A stretch of 64,000 nt of DNA from an uncultured Brachyspira sp. (lineage in GTDB: Bacteria > Spirochaetota > Brachyspiria > Brachyspirales > Brachyspiraceae): assembly GCF_944388875.1 (NCBI RefSeq), contig NZ_CALXKQ010000001.1:424199-488198 (forward strand), given 5' to 3'. The position numbers and the translations under genes are program-made. The notes under the pieces were generated by a model. The model was not told the DNA's origin, ran no database searches, and saw only the letters and a program-made list of their open reading frames with translations. Every line of letters starts with the position of its first letter. Position 1 is the stretch's first letter. Below, in pieces: positions 8,630-17,589 of the stretch.

Positions 8630-10066
8630 ATGATAACAAATTGGATAATATTAATAATTTCTTCTATTGCCCTAATATCAATAGGATATTGGTCGCAGTT
8701 AAAAATTAAGGAAAATGCTTCTGAAGGTTTTTTGCTAGGGGCTAAATCAATAGGAGCTTTTGTAGGAGCGGGTACTTTAATGGCTACAGGATACAGTGGA
8801 TGGGGCTTTATAGGTTCTCCCGGTACAACTTATGCTTATGGTGCTATAGAAATATTTGCTAATTTCTTCTTTGCTCCTGCTATAACATTTGGTACACTAT
8901 TTTTTGCTGGGTTTATGAGAAAGAGAGCTGAAGAAAGCGGCGGCTATACAGTACCTGAATATATTGCTAAAACACATTATGGAAATGAAACACAAAAAAG
9001 AATAGTTCATGGATTAGGAGGTATCGCTACTTTTGTATTTTTATCTGTTTATATAATAGGACAAATCAGAGCGGTTGGTTTGGTTGCTTCTCAATGGCTT
9101 GGTATTTCCGAACATGCCGCATCTATAGTATTAATGATTGTTATTATTATATTCACGGTTCAAGGAGGGCTTCTTGCTGTGGCTATAACCGATACAATAA
9201 TGTGTATAGGAATGGTTATAGCTTCTATAATAGTATACTTAACTATAATTAAAGATATACCAATGCTGGAGCTTATACAAAAAGTAGGTGAAGTGAAACC
9301 AGAGTTTATTAATCCTGAAACTTCTGTACCTTACGGAAATGGAAAGTACAGTGTATTTTTAGTATTTATATATGCCTTTCTATTCACTACTACTCTTCCA
9401 TATATGTCAGTGAGATTCTTATCATTTAAAAAAGATGTTAATATACCTTTAATGTCTTTATATATGGCACCTATCGGAATAATATTGAGTTTAGTACCTA
9501 TAGCAGGACTTTATATGTTTTATAAAAATCCTAACTTATCAAATCCAGACAGTGCCATGCCTGTATTTTTGACAACTTATATTCCTCCTGCAATAGGCGG
9601 TATGATAATACTGTTTATATTATTCGCAATGCTTTCTACTATAAGCTCGGTTCTGCAGGCATTAGCATCATCTCTATCGCATGACTTGGTTGTATCATTT
9701 ACAAATAAACCAGATAAAAGCAGCCCTATAGTTAATAGATTAGGAGTAGTATTTACTGGCGTATGGGGACTTATACTTACATATTTAGCTCCTCAGGGAA
9801 TGCTTAATCAAATAGCGTATATAGGAACAGGAGGGCTTATAGCAATGTTTGTAGGACCTATAATGATGCGACCTATTGTTAAAGCAAATATTACATCAGC
9901 TTTACTTTCTATGATAGTAGGATTAGTAACAAGCACCATATTCATACTAAAACTTAATATAGGATGGGTAGAAGCTCCTATATTCGCAGGCTTGATTGGT
10001 TCAGCTGTTTATTTGATTTGCGGATTCATATCAAATGGAATGAAAAGAATGCCTGCAAATGAATAA
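8630..10066 (+). CDS. Sodium:solute symporter (SSS family)
   Basis: A 478-residue integral membrane protein with about 13 hydrophobic segments. SSS-family features include the N-terminal GAKSIGAFVGAGTLMATGYSG region (GxxxxxxS type ion-site helix), GGYTVPEYIAKTHYG after the second helix, and a helix with STISSVLQALASSL that would carry the conserved sodium-site Ser/Thr. It imports a small solute with Na+, but the substrate (carboxylate, amino acid or vitamin) cannot be read from sequence. It is expressed with the 36-aa gene upstream (31-bp gap, AGGAG ribosome site) and ends at a hairpin terminator. Confidence 0.88.
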   Translation: MITNWIILIISSIALISIGYWSQLKIKENASEGFLLGAKSIGAFVGAGTLMATGYSGWGFIGSPGTTYAYGAIEIFANFFFAPAITFGTLFFAGFMRKRAEESGGYTVPEYIAKTHYGNETQKRIVHGLGGIATFVFLSVYIIGQIRAVGLVASQWLGISEHAASIVLMIVIIIFTVQGGLLAVAITDTIMCIGMVIASIIVYLTIIKDIPMLELIQKVGEVKPEFINPETSVPYGNGKYSVFLVFIYAFLFTTTLPYMSVRFLSFKKDVNIPLMSLYMAPIGIILSLVPIAGLYMFYKNPNLSNPDSAMPVFLTTYIPPAIGGMIILFILFAMLSTISSVLQALASSLSHDLVVSFTNKPDKSSPIVNRLGVVFTGVWGLILTYLAPQGMLNQIAYIGTGGLIAMFVGPIMMRPIVKANITSALLSMIVGLVTSTIFILKLNIGWVEAPIFAGLIGSAVYLICGFISNGMKRMPANE

Positions 10067-10110
10067 TGATAAAATATTAAATACAATCATTTCAACCTAA
10101 TTTTATAAAA

Positions 10111-10158
10111 AAGAGTATGTATACTGAAAAAACAATATACATACTCTTGATTTTTTTT
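10111..10158. terminator. Bidirectional terminator between symporter and GH57 gene
   Basis: A perfect 13-bp stem (10111-10123 with 10136-10148) encloses a 12-nt loop. T runs on both sides let it serve the plus-strand symporter and the convergent minus-strand GH57 gene. Confidence 0.88.
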
Positions 10159-10171
10159 AAATTAAACAAAA

Positions 10172-11758
10172 TTAATTATATATTCTAAAATCCATCTCTG
10201 GGAATATATCATCACGCCATTCTATTTTTCTAAGCCATTCTTCATTCAAATCTCTGTTTTTAATAGCATAGTAAAGATCCGTAAATCTTTTAATATAAAG
10301 TTTAGTAGTATTAACAGCATAATCAACCATAGTGCCAGTATGCATAATGAAAGCCCAGTCGCTGCTTTGAGCAAGCAATAATTCTCTTGCAGCCTGATTC
10401 AATGCTCTTTCATAAAGCCCTGTTTCATTATAATAATCATGTGCTAATTCTATCATGCGTTCAGCAGCCTTATGTAAATGTCTGTATATCCAGCCATTAG
10501 TTCCATTAAGCCAAACCTCTCCGTATCCGTTAGCTCCCCAGCTCGACATAGAAGGCATAGATATTTGGTTTACAGGATGTCTTTCCAAATATTCTTTTGG
10601 AGTTATAGTTTCTATAGTATTTTGATCATAATGTATCTTTCTCATTAAGAACTCTATAAACATAGGTCCTTCATACCACCAATGCCCAAAAAGTTCAGCA
10701 TCATAAGGAGATACTACTATAGGAGGTCTGTCCATTACAGAAGCTAAATATTCAATTTGTTTTTCTCTATTAAACATAAAGTTTCCAGCATGCTCTCCTG
10801 CCGCATCCATAGCCCACTCTGGATTATAAGGCTCTTTTGCACAGTCTTTTCCTGTAATTCTATAGTATTTTATTCCAGTATTCTTTCTAAGTCCGTTGCT
10901 CTGTATAAAGTCTTTAATATACTCAAAAGGCAAATCATATCCAATATCTCTGTAAAACTCTCTGTATCTGAAATCACCAGGGTAACCTACTTCAGCACTC
11001 CATACGCTTCTTGAACTTTCAATATCTCTTCCGAAAGCTGCAACTCTGCTCTCTCTTGAACAGTACAAAGGAGCATAAACACCGTATTTAGGCACTTTAT
11101 CAGCATACATTATTCCGTGCGTATCTACAAAGAAATATTTTATTCCATTATTAGCCAAATGTTTTTCAAGCCCTGGAAAGAAGCCGCATTCTCCAAGCCA
11201 TATACCTGTGGGCTTTCTTCCTAAATGTCTTTCATGCGTTTTAATAGCCATTTTTAACTGAGCTTCTATTGCCTTAGGATATTCCTGCATAAATGGGAAA
11301 AATCCATGAGTGGCACCGCATGTAATAATTTCTAAATTGCCTTTCTCTAAAAAATATCTGAATCCGTTTAATATATTCTTATTATATTTATAAACAAAAA
11401 TATCTCTTATCTTTCTGAATTTATCTCTGTAAAATTCAGCAGTATGATGAAAACTAGGATCCAATGATGTTCTCTCACATTCCATCTCAGATAATTTAAT
11501 TAATTTCTCTATATAATTAACATACCTATTTTGAAGAAGCTCATTTGCAAGCATATTCATAAGAGGCGGAGTAACACTCATAGTTATCTTAAAGTTTATT
11601 CCGTCATTAACCATTCTGTCATAAGCATCTAATAGAGGTATATAAGTTTCTGTAATAGCTTCGTATAACCATTCCTCTTCCAAAAAGTTCTCATGTTCTG
11701 GGTGTCTCACATAAGGGAGGTGAGCATGCAGCACTAAAGCTAAATAGCCTTTTGACAT
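10172..11758 (-). CDS. Glycoside hydrolase family 57 1,4-alpha-glucan branching enzyme
   Basis: A 528-residue GH57 protein. Region 1 is LHAHLPYVRHPE (10-21). The nucleophile region is WLGECGF (E190 as nucleophile) and the acid/base region is SPYDAELFGHWW (D353). The length and the C-terminal helical domain (about 420-520) match GH57 branching enzymes, which cut alpha-1,4-glucan and re-attach it as alpha-1,6 branches for glycogen. No signal peptide is present, so it acts in the cytoplasm. A phosphoglucomutase at 23.4 kb could feed the same pathway, but no other glycogen gene is adjacent. The start has AAGG 7-8 nt upstream. An amylopullulanase-type activity is less likely given length and motifs. 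Confidence 0.88.
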   Translation of the reverse strand: MSKGYLALVLHAHLPYVRHPEHENFLEEEWLYEAITETYIPLLDAYDRMVNDGINFKITMSVTPPLMNMLANELLQNRYVNYIEKLIKLSEMECERTSLDPSFHHTAEFYRDKFRKIRDIFVYKYNKNILNGFRYFLEKGNLEIITCGATHGFFPFMQEYPKAIEAQLKMAIKTHERHLGRKPTGIWLGECGFFPGLEKHLANNGIKYFFVDTHGIMYADKVPKYGVYAPLYCSRESRVAAFGRDIESSRSVWSAEVGYPGDFRYREFYRDIGYDLPFEYIKDFIQSNGLRKNTGIKYYRITGKDCAKEPYNPEWAMDAAGEHAGNFMFNREKQIEYLASVMDRPPIVVSPYDAELFGHWWYEGPMFIEFLMRKIHYDQNTIETITPKEYLERHPVNQISMPSMSSWGANGYGEVWLNGTNGWIYRHLHKAAERMIELAHDYYNETGLYERALNQAARELLLAQSSDWAFIMHTGTMVDYAVNTTKLYIKRFTDLYYAIKNRDLNEEWLRKIEWRDDIFPEMDFRIYN

Positions 11759-11874
11759 AATTATTCCTTAAATTAAAATGTTATATAAGATAGTATATAA
11801 AATATAAATATTAAAATCAAGACTGTAAATATAGTTATTAATAAAAAATGATGTATACAAACTTCTTATAATTT

Positions 11875-12258
11875 TTAAGAATTTTTGCAGTTTTTACAAG
11901 TTCCTGTGAAAACTATATCATGCTTTATTATATCAACACCATATTCATTTGAAACTAACTCATCTAATTTGCTTTGGTACTCCATAGGAATATCTATAAG
12001 CTGCCTGCATTTACTGCATTGAAAATGATAATGCTCATTTGTTATATGATCAAAACGTACTGCATCGTCTATTATAGAAAGTTTTTGTATCTCTTTAGTA
12101 TCTGATAATAGATTTAAATTTCTATAAACAGTTCCCAAACTTATAGATGGAAAATTTGGTTTAATGTAATTATATACTTCCTCAGAAGTAGGATGATTTT
12201 TTAATTCTCTAACAGCATTTAATATAACCTGTTTTTGTATTGTATTTCTTGTATTCAT
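11875..12258 (-). CDS. Fur-family transcriptional regulator (PerR-like)
   Basis: A 127-residue metalloregulator. The N-terminal winged helix carries HPTSEEVYNYIK and the recognition segment ISLGTVYRNLNLL. The dimerisation domain has HYHFQCSKC (HxH and the first CxxC pair) and a C-terminal CKNC giving the structural zinc site. The regulatory His/Asp ligands fit PerR or Fur. The length is slightly short for Fur. The PerR-versus-Fur choice is uncertain; lack of the His-rich Fur centre favours PerR. It is transcribed from a clear promoter at 12326-12354. The leader has an AT palindromic stretch that could be an autoregulatory operator. Confidence 0.85.
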   Translation of the reverse strand: MNTRNTIQKQVILNAVRELKNHPTSEEVYNYIKPNFPSISLGTVYRNLNLLSDTKEIQKLSIIDDAVRFDHITNEHYHFQCSKCRQLIDIPMEYQSKLDELVSNEYGVDIIKHDIVFTGTCKNCKNS

Positions 12259-12325
12259 AGTATTAATTTCCCTAAATTATAAAATATAAATGATAATTGA
12301 TCTTATTTAGTAACCTTATTTTAAT

Positions 12326-12354
12326 AATATACTACTAAGTAAATTATTTGTCAA
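12326..12354 (-). promoter_or_regulatory. Promoter of the Fur/PerR gene, TTGACA-N17-TATATT
   Basis: Minus strand: TTGACA (12349-12354), 17 nt, TATATT (12326-12331). It sits about 70 nt upstream of the regulator start. A leader stretch at about 12270-12300 (ATTATAAAATATAAATGATA) resembles a Fur/PerR box and may give autoregulation. Confidence 0.75.
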
Positions 12355-12391
12355 GAAAAAATTGATATATTTATAAAATTTACATAGTATA

Positions 12392-12928
12392 CTATGCTTT
12401 TAAATTAATATAGTCTATAGCCAAATCATTAGTAGTTTTAGTAATAAAAAATTCATAGTTACTGGTTTTATAAAAATAAATTTCGGCTAATACATTTCCA
12501 TTTTCATCATCCAATATTTCTTTTTCTAATGCTATATTATTTGAATTTAAATCATTTAATAAATTATCTAAAAAAATATCTATATTATTTGAAGTATTAA
12601 GCGTTATCTGTTCTATAGAATCTTCTCCTGTAAATATAATAAGCTCTGCCTCTTCTTCTCTAACATTAATACTTTTTCTCAAAATAGTATTTTTTAAAAA
12701 AGACTTATCCATATCAAACATAGATGATAAACTTTCAAATGATGTTTTAAAAGAAATAGATACTAAAGATTTTATATCATTATTGCTGTATGATAATATG
12801 TTGTAATAATTAAAAGAACTGCTTATTCCAGCAACTTCGTATGAAGTAATATTTTTATGAATCAAATTTGCTATAACGATAAATATAATAAAAAAGCATG
12901 CAAATACAATAAATTTAATTACTCTCAT
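12392..12928 (-). CDS. Hypothetical membrane-anchored protein
   Basis: A 178-residue protein with one N-terminal transmembrane helix (about residues 4-24, KFIVFACFFIIFIVIANLIH) and an acidic, Asn/Ser-rich soluble domain expected outside the membrane. No lipobox or known domain is recognised. AGAG upstream of the ATG serves as ribosome site. It follows the ComFB-domain gene by 63 bp on the same strand and probably shares its promoter, so the two may work together. Function unknown. Confidence 0.6.
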   Translation of the reverse strand: MRVIKFIVFACFFIIFIVIANLIHKNITSYEVAGISSSFNYYNILSYSNNDIKSLVSISFKTSFESLSSMFDMDKSFLKNTILRKSINVREEEAELIIFTGEDSIEQITLNTSNNIDIFLDNLLNDLNSNNIALEKEILDDENGNVLAEIYFYKTSNYEFFITKTTNDLAIDYINLKA

Positions 12929-12991
12929 TTAGCTCTCTTTAAAATACAATGATGCACAAATATCAACAAATGCTTATTTATTATTTATATA

Positions 12992-13666
12992 TTAACTAGG
13001 TATATTATGATTCTCTATTAACAATATATCATTAACCTCTTCAATAGAAAACAAAGGCATATCTCCGACATTATAATATGTTGGCTTTAATTTAAATGAC
13101 AATACGCTTTTATACTGCATATATTTTTCAGACTCAACAACTATATCCAAATTTACTTCTACCTCAGAATTGCTGTCAACCTTCTTAGGCATAAAACAAA
13201 ACATAAATTTACCAGGTACATTGCCTGATACTATAGCAGGATTTGGGAAATTAACTCCATACCCTTGTAATATTTTATTTTCATAAAAAATATATACTAA
13301 AGCATTATCTACTTTCTCAAAATTATTAGAAGATGTTATATTACCCATTATGCTTGGGTATGTTATATAATAGCCGCTCTCATCTATAGAAGGAACTGAT
13401 TCTAATAAAGTATTCTCTTTTCTTCTGGTAACTATTTCGCAGGCATCTGCTATAATACTTAAAATTTCGGTGTTACTTTGTATAGTATCTCTATTATAGC
13501 TATGCAAAACACCTCTTGCACTTGTAACATATTGGGACTGAACTCTATTTAGTGTGTATGCTATAATATCCATACGCATATTTGTGTTAACTGGGATATT
13601 CTTTTCCTTTAAATAAGAATCTGCTAATTTTGAAACTTTTTGTTCCATAAGGTTAACTAAATACAT
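12992..13666 (-). CDS. ComFB-domain protein
   Basis: A 224-residue protein whose first ~90 residues match the late-competence ComFB pattern: NLMEQKVSKLADSYL, then DIIAYTLNRVQSQYVTSARG, equivalent to the DIaAlALNrLpPrYV core. The C-terminal ~130 residues form a beta-rich domain I do not recognise. Some ComFB proteins bind cyclic dinucleotides, so a signalling role is possible but inferred. The start is the ATG 5 nt after AGGAAGG; a GTG two codons earlier overlaps the ribosome site. A consensus promoter lies just upstream. It is followed by the membrane-anchored gene at 12392. Confidence 0.68.
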   Translation of the reverse strand: MYLVNLMEQKVSKLADSYLKEKNIPVNTNMRMDIIAYTLNRVQSQYVTSARGVLHSYNRDTIQSNTEILSIIADACEIVTRRKENTLLESVPSIDESGYYITYPSIMGNITSSNNFEKVDNALVYIFYENKILQGYGVNFPNPAIVSGNVPGKFMFCFMPKKVDSNSEVEVNLDIVVESEKYMQYKSVLSFKLKPTYYNVGDMPLFSIEEVNDILLIENHNIPS

Positions 13667-13693
13667 AAACACCTTCCTATAAATTTATAATAT

Positions 13694-13722
13694 ATTATAC
13701 AAAATAAACTGTTATTTGTCAA
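13694..13722 (-). promoter_or_regulatory. Consensus promoter, TTGACA-N17-TATAAT, for the ComFB gene
   Basis: Minus strand: TTGACA (13717-13722), exactly 17 nt, TATAAT (13694-13699). The ComFB-gene ATG is about 28 nt downstream of the -10 box, which is typical spacing. Confidence 0.85.
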
Positions 13723-13802
13723 AACAAATTTTTTATTAAGAAAAACAAATTTATATAATATTTTTTATAAAAAAATAATTATTTACAATAGAAATTTATT
13801 AC

Positions 13803-14819
13803 TTACTTTGTAATTGTAAATAAAAATAATTCAAAATGTGCCTTGAAAACATTTACAGGAGTTGTAACACTCAAAGTATTCAAGTATGATATCTTTGACA
13901 TGATATTTATCACCTCATCTAAAGAAAATAATCTTAATGAATTTTTTTTCTTTTTTAGAATAAACTCCGGTATTTTGGTTAATTTACTTATTTCGCTTAA
14001 AGTTGTCTGAGGAGTAAATATTTTCATATAATATATAGCCATAAAATTATTCATCATCAATGTAATCGAGCTTGATGCATCCTGATCAAGTCTGTGCATT
14101 ATACTGAAACACTTTTTCCTATCTCTTTCAAAAACAGCATCCAAAAAATCAAATATATTTCTATTTTTTGATACATAGGTAAAATCCATAATGTCTTCAA
14201 TATTCAAATAGTCTTTATCATTATAGCTGCATATTTTATCAAGTTCTGAATAAAGTGAATCATAATCAAGATTTATATTATTAATCAAATATTCCACAGC
14301 ATCAGAGGATATTTTCTTGCCTTGTTTATTAGCATAAGCATTAATCAATCCTCTAAAATCATTTTCATCAGGTAACGGAAAATCTATGAAATATATATTA
14401 TTAGAATTTTGTTTCTTAGAAAAATATTTATATATAGGGTCTTCTTCTAATGAGCTTTCCGTTTCTAATATAACTATTGCCGTTTTGGATGGATTAGAAC
14501 AATATTCTAAAAAATCTTCCTGAAAATTATTATATTTATAAATAACAATTAGTCTAAGATTGGAACCAAAAGGAGGAGTATCAGCAACTTCTAATGGAGC
14601 AAAACCTACAGCATCATTTTTATCATAAAATACACTGTAATTCATCTCACTATCTCCCTCATCTGGAAACATTGATGAATGAATTGAAGCTATAAAAGCC
14701 TTTTTAAAAAGCCTTTCCTTTCCTGTAAGTATAAAAATACCGTATTTAAAAGGCTCTTTTATATACTCATCTTTAACCTTTTGAAAAGCTAATTCTGTTT
14801 TTACCGAAATTTTTTTCAT
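13803..14819 (-). CDS. holA: DNA polymerase III subunit delta
   Basis: A 338-residue clamp-loader subunit. It shows the delta-type layout: an N-terminal AAA+-like fold without a working Walker A (ILTGKERLFKKAFIASI), a middle lid region with ISSDAVEYLINNINLDYDSLYSELDKICSY, and a C-terminal collar ending with the NVFKAHFELFLF helix. Delta opens the beta clamp during loading. The segment DSLYSELDKI is the usual delta signature. The ATG has only a weak ribosome site. It is divergent in sequence, as delta always is, and is named from overall pattern. Confidence 0.82.
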   Translation of the reverse strand: MKKISVKTELAFQKVKDEYIKEPFKYGIFILTGKERLFKKAFIASIHSSMFPDEGDSEMNYSVFYDKNDAVGFAPLEVADTPPFGSNLRLIVIYKYNNFQEDFLEYCSNPSKTAIVILETESSLEEDPIYKYFSKKQNSNNIYFIDFPLPDENDFRGLINAYANKQGKKISSDAVEYLINNINLDYDSLYSELDKICSYNDKDYLNIEDIMDFTYVSKNRNIFDFLDAVFERDRKKCFSIMHRLDQDASSSITLMMNNFMAIYYMKIFTPQTTLSEISKLTKIPEFILKKKKNSLRLFSLDEVINIMSKISYLNTLSVTTPVNVFKAHFELFLFTITK

Positions 14820-14885
14820 ATATAATTTTTTCTAATAAATTTGACTATATAATATCATATATACATTAAGATGCAACTGTAATGT

Positions 14886-15308
14886 CTAACTATTCTTCTT
14901 AGCTTTTTTCACTATATCTATAAAAATTCTTATCTCTATTTTGCATTCATCATCTTCTTCAAGCCTAATATTCTTTATTCTAGCATGTATTTTATTCTTT
15001 TTATCTTCAAGTTTATATGAAATTAAAGGAGATATTACTTTAGGTATATATCCAAGCCTAGTAAACCCTCTTTCATAAATAGCTACAGCAAATCTGTCAT
15101 AGGGATTAAATATTTCACGTACTAGTATAACAGGTTCATTGCTGTTTAGAAACTCTATCATTTCTTTTCCGTCATTATATTTGTATCCCGCAACAAAAAA
15201 ATCTATATAATATCTTTTTGTTTTGTAATTCCTGTTTATAATAATTCTTCTGAAGCTGTTTTTTTCATGATTAGTTATATATGTTATATGTTTTGTATCA
15301 TCATTCAT
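14886..15308 (-). CDS. Stand-alone HIRAN-domain protein
   Basis: A 140-residue protein containing little beyond one HIRAN domain (about 32-115): FFVAGYKYNDG, EPVILVREIFNPYDRFAVAIYE, then RLGYIPKVISPLISYKL. HIRAN domains bind 3' single-stranded DNA ends and are found in helicases such as HLTF, but also alone in bacteria. A role at damaged or stalled DNA is inferred. It sits 67 bp upstream of holA on the same strand, consistent with a replication or repair context. The ribosome site is poor (AAGG about 15 nt upstream). Confidence 0.75.
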   Translation of the reverse strand: MNDDTKHITYITNHEKNSFRRIIINRNYKTKRYYIDFFVAGYKYNDGKEMIEFLNSNEPVILVREIFNPYDRFAVAIYERGFTRLGYIPKVISPLISYKLEDKKNKIHARIKNIRLEEDDECKIEIRIFIDIVKKAKKNS

Positions 15309-15511
15309 AAACGAAAAGCATTACCTTTTTAGTATTGAGCATTTAAGAATTTTACTTTAATTCAAATTTTCTGTCAAGCATATAAAAAATATTATATGAA
15401 CTAATTTTTAAAGTAAAATAGTCGACTTTATATAGAAGTATAATTTTATATTGTTTTTATAAAAAAAAATTATATAATTATATTATAAAAATATAATTTA
15501 CGGAGATAGAG

Positions 15512-16084
15512 GTGAAAAAAGAAGTAAAATACATTATTGTATTATTATTTATATTAACATTTTTTTCATGTAAAAAGACAACACTTACAATAACAGGACC
15601 AGGAGCAGAACTATTTTTAAGCAAAATGGAAAATAACAAATGGGAAGGGGTTACAGTAAGCGATAACGGAAATAAAATAACAATTAGTGGTGGAAGCGGA
15701 GGAGATAAAAACTACACGTTTGAAGATAACATATTAGGCGTAGGCGGAATATATAAAGATGACAGTCCATCAGGTGATAAGGAATATATAGTAACAGTAC
15801 CAGCTGGAGATACTTTGTATACTGTAGATATGACAGAAGATGGAAAAAATGCTATAAATAATATAGTATCAATAGTAGGAGAAGATAAGGCTCTAGGAAT
15901 AATGGTTAATATAGCCAGCAACGGATGTATAGACATCAATGGAGATATAGATGTTGATAAACTAGTTGGAAACAGCGGTATTACTCAAGATCAGGTAAGT
16001 CAAATAGAAGCAATAGTAAAGGATCTGCCTAAAGGAAGTTTTGGAGATCCTAATGAAATAGGAGCTAAAAAAACTACTACTTAA
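15512..16084 (+). CDS. Lipoprotein, paralogue 1 of a tandem pair
   Basis: A 190-residue protein with GTG start (GGAGATAGAG upstream), signal peptide and lipobox ending at Cys20 (LTFFSC). The mature part begins KKTTLTITGPGAE and contains a Gly-rich loop, GDTLYTVDMTEDGKNAINNI, and a helical end DQVSQIEAIVKDL. It is clearly homologous to the next gene (shared LTIT-PG-E, YTFEDNILGVGGIYK, DKALGI, LTSSQASQI-type blocks). It opens a tightly packed plus-strand row of envelope genes. Function unknown; probably membrane-anchored facing the periplasm or surface. Confidence 0.78.
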   Translation: MKKEVKYIIVLLFILTFFSCKKTTLTITGPGAELFLSKMENNKWEGVTVSDNGNKITISGGSGGDKNYTFEDNILGVGGIYKDDSPSGDKEYIVTVPAGDTLYTVDMTEDGKNAINNIVSIVGEDKALGIMVNIASNGCIDINGDIDVDKLVGNSGITQDQVSQIEAIVKDLPKGSFGDPNEIGAKKTTT

Positions 16085-16097
16085 AATAGGACTTTAT

Positions 16098-16631
16098 ATG
16101 TTGTTTAGTAAAATTTTTATATTATATGTTTTGATAGTATTAGTTTCATGTACAAAAACTAATTTAACAATAACAGCACCAGGTCCTGAAATAATTTTAA
16201 ATAAAATATTAGGCGGGAATTGGGGAAATAATGTAAAAGTTGAAAATGGAGGACTAAATTTAACATTAGACGGAAACAGCTACTCATTTGATGAATCTAT
16301 AGCAGGAGTTGGAGCTGTATATAAGAATAAAAATAATGAATATATAATAACTGTACCGTTTGGAAATGATCTGCATACTGTTGAAATGACAGATGAAGGT
16401 AAAAAAGCTATAGATGAAATTACAAATATAGTTGGGATAGATAAAGCTTTGGGGGTTGCTGCTGATGTTATAGCACAATTTGAGAAAGGCGGTAATAATA
16501 TAAATGATTTGGATGTTGATAAATTATCTCAAAATGTAGGATTAACATCTTCGCAGGCTTCTCAGATAAGGGATATAATTGATAATTTAAGCAGTAATGC
16601 TTTTGGTAAGTATACTGGTTATAATAAATAA
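16098..16631 (+). CDS. Lipoprotein, paralogue 2 of a tandem pair
   Basis: A 177-residue protein with lipobox LVLVSC (Cys18) and mature start TKTNLTITAPGPE. It aligns along its length with the preceding lipoprotein, including YSFDESIAGVGAVYK and VDKLSQNVGLTSSQASQI, showing a tandem duplication. It begins 13 bp after the first copy, with AGGA as ribosome site. The Gly-rich insertion of copy 1 is shorter here. Function unknown. Confidence 0.78.
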   Translation: MLFSKIFILYVLIVLVSCTKTNLTITAPGPEIILNKILGGNWGNNVKVENGGLNLTLDGNSYSFDESIAGVGAVYKNKNNEYIITVPFGNDLHTVEMTDEGKKAIDEITNIVGIDKALGVAADVIAQFEKGGNNINDLDVDKLSQNVGLTSSQASQIRDIIDNLSSNAFGKYTGYNK

Positions 16632-16645
16632 TATTAAGGTGTTTA

Positions 16646-17578
16646 ATGAAAACTAGACTATTACTGATACTTATTATAGTTTTAAGCATATATCAAATAT
16701 GTTCTGCTAAAGGAATACCAATGTCTACGCAGTCTGATACCAATACGTACAGTTGGATTAAGGGAAGACAGGTAGTAAGTGTAAATTTAGTTCCAGGATA
16801 TGCTGCTTTGTTTCCATCTCTTATAAATACAGTATTTGAAAATGCTAATACATTTGCAGGTTTGGCAGGAGCAGATTTAAGTTCTATAGAAAAATATATG
16901 AATGCAGTTGAGGCTAAAGGAAGTTTTTGGTATGTTCCAAGCATATCATATACTCTTTTGGTTCATCCGCGTGTAGGTATAGAAGTGGGTTTCGGTGTTC
17001 AAACTATGACATTTTCTCTTAATATACCGAAAGATAAGGCAGGAGATTTAGTAAACTCAGCAGTTTCAGGCGGGAATTTAGGAAATATAGGAGATGCCAT
17101 ATCAACAGACACAACACTCAAAGCATCTTTTATGTATTTGCCTGCTACAATAGGAATAAAATTTCTTGGAGGAAAAAATAGACAGGTTGTAAATACATTC
17201 AGATTTGGTTTAGAAACTCTAATATCCGATATACAGACAGAACATGGTATTACAGGAGTAAAAACCCATCGTCATACTGTTGATACTACAATGTATGTTT
17301 CCTATGAATTAGGATGGACTATAGAATTATTCCCTACAAGAGAATGGCCTGTAAAGCCTTATATAGATATATCTTTATTTGAAATAGGATATTATGTACG
17401 TTCTGGAATACCTGGTATGTATGAGGATTTAAGAGAAGGTATTGGTTTCTTTGGAAGCGGATTAATTAATATTGATACTATAATACCTGCTTGGAATTCT
17501 TTTCCAACATGGGCTAATTATGTGGCATCTATAAAATTTGCATTATTTCCTAGAATAGGTTTCAGTTTGAGGTTTTAA
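16646..17578 (+). CDS. Outer-membrane beta-barrel candidate (310 aa)
   Basis: A Sec signal peptide (about 1-21, ending CSA-KG) precedes a protein with alternating hydrophobic/polar strands and an aromatic C-terminal end (RIGFSLRF, terminal Phe), the usual signature of an outer-membrane barrel. A THRHTV motif near residue 212 has a close match (SHRHSV) in the next gene. It sits 14 bp after the lipoprotein pair with AAGG upstream. No named family is recognised. A surface porin-like or structural role is inferred. Confidence 0.68.
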   Translation: MKTRLLLILIIVLSIYQICSAKGIPMSTQSDTNTYSWIKGRQVVSVNLVPGYAALFPSLINTVFENANTFAGLAGADLSSIEKYMNAVEAKGSFWYVPSISYTLLVHPRVGIEVGFGVQTMTFSLNIPKDKAGDLVNSAVSGGNLGNIGDAISTDTTLKASFMYLPATIGIKFLGGKNRQVVNTFRFGLETLISDIQTEHGITGVKTHRHTVDTTMYVSYELGWTIELFPTREWPVKPYIDISLFEIGYYVRSGIPGMYEDLREGIGFFGSGLINIDTIIPAWNSFPTWANYVASIKFALFPRIGFSLRF

Positions 17579-17589
17579 GCGAGGTATGT

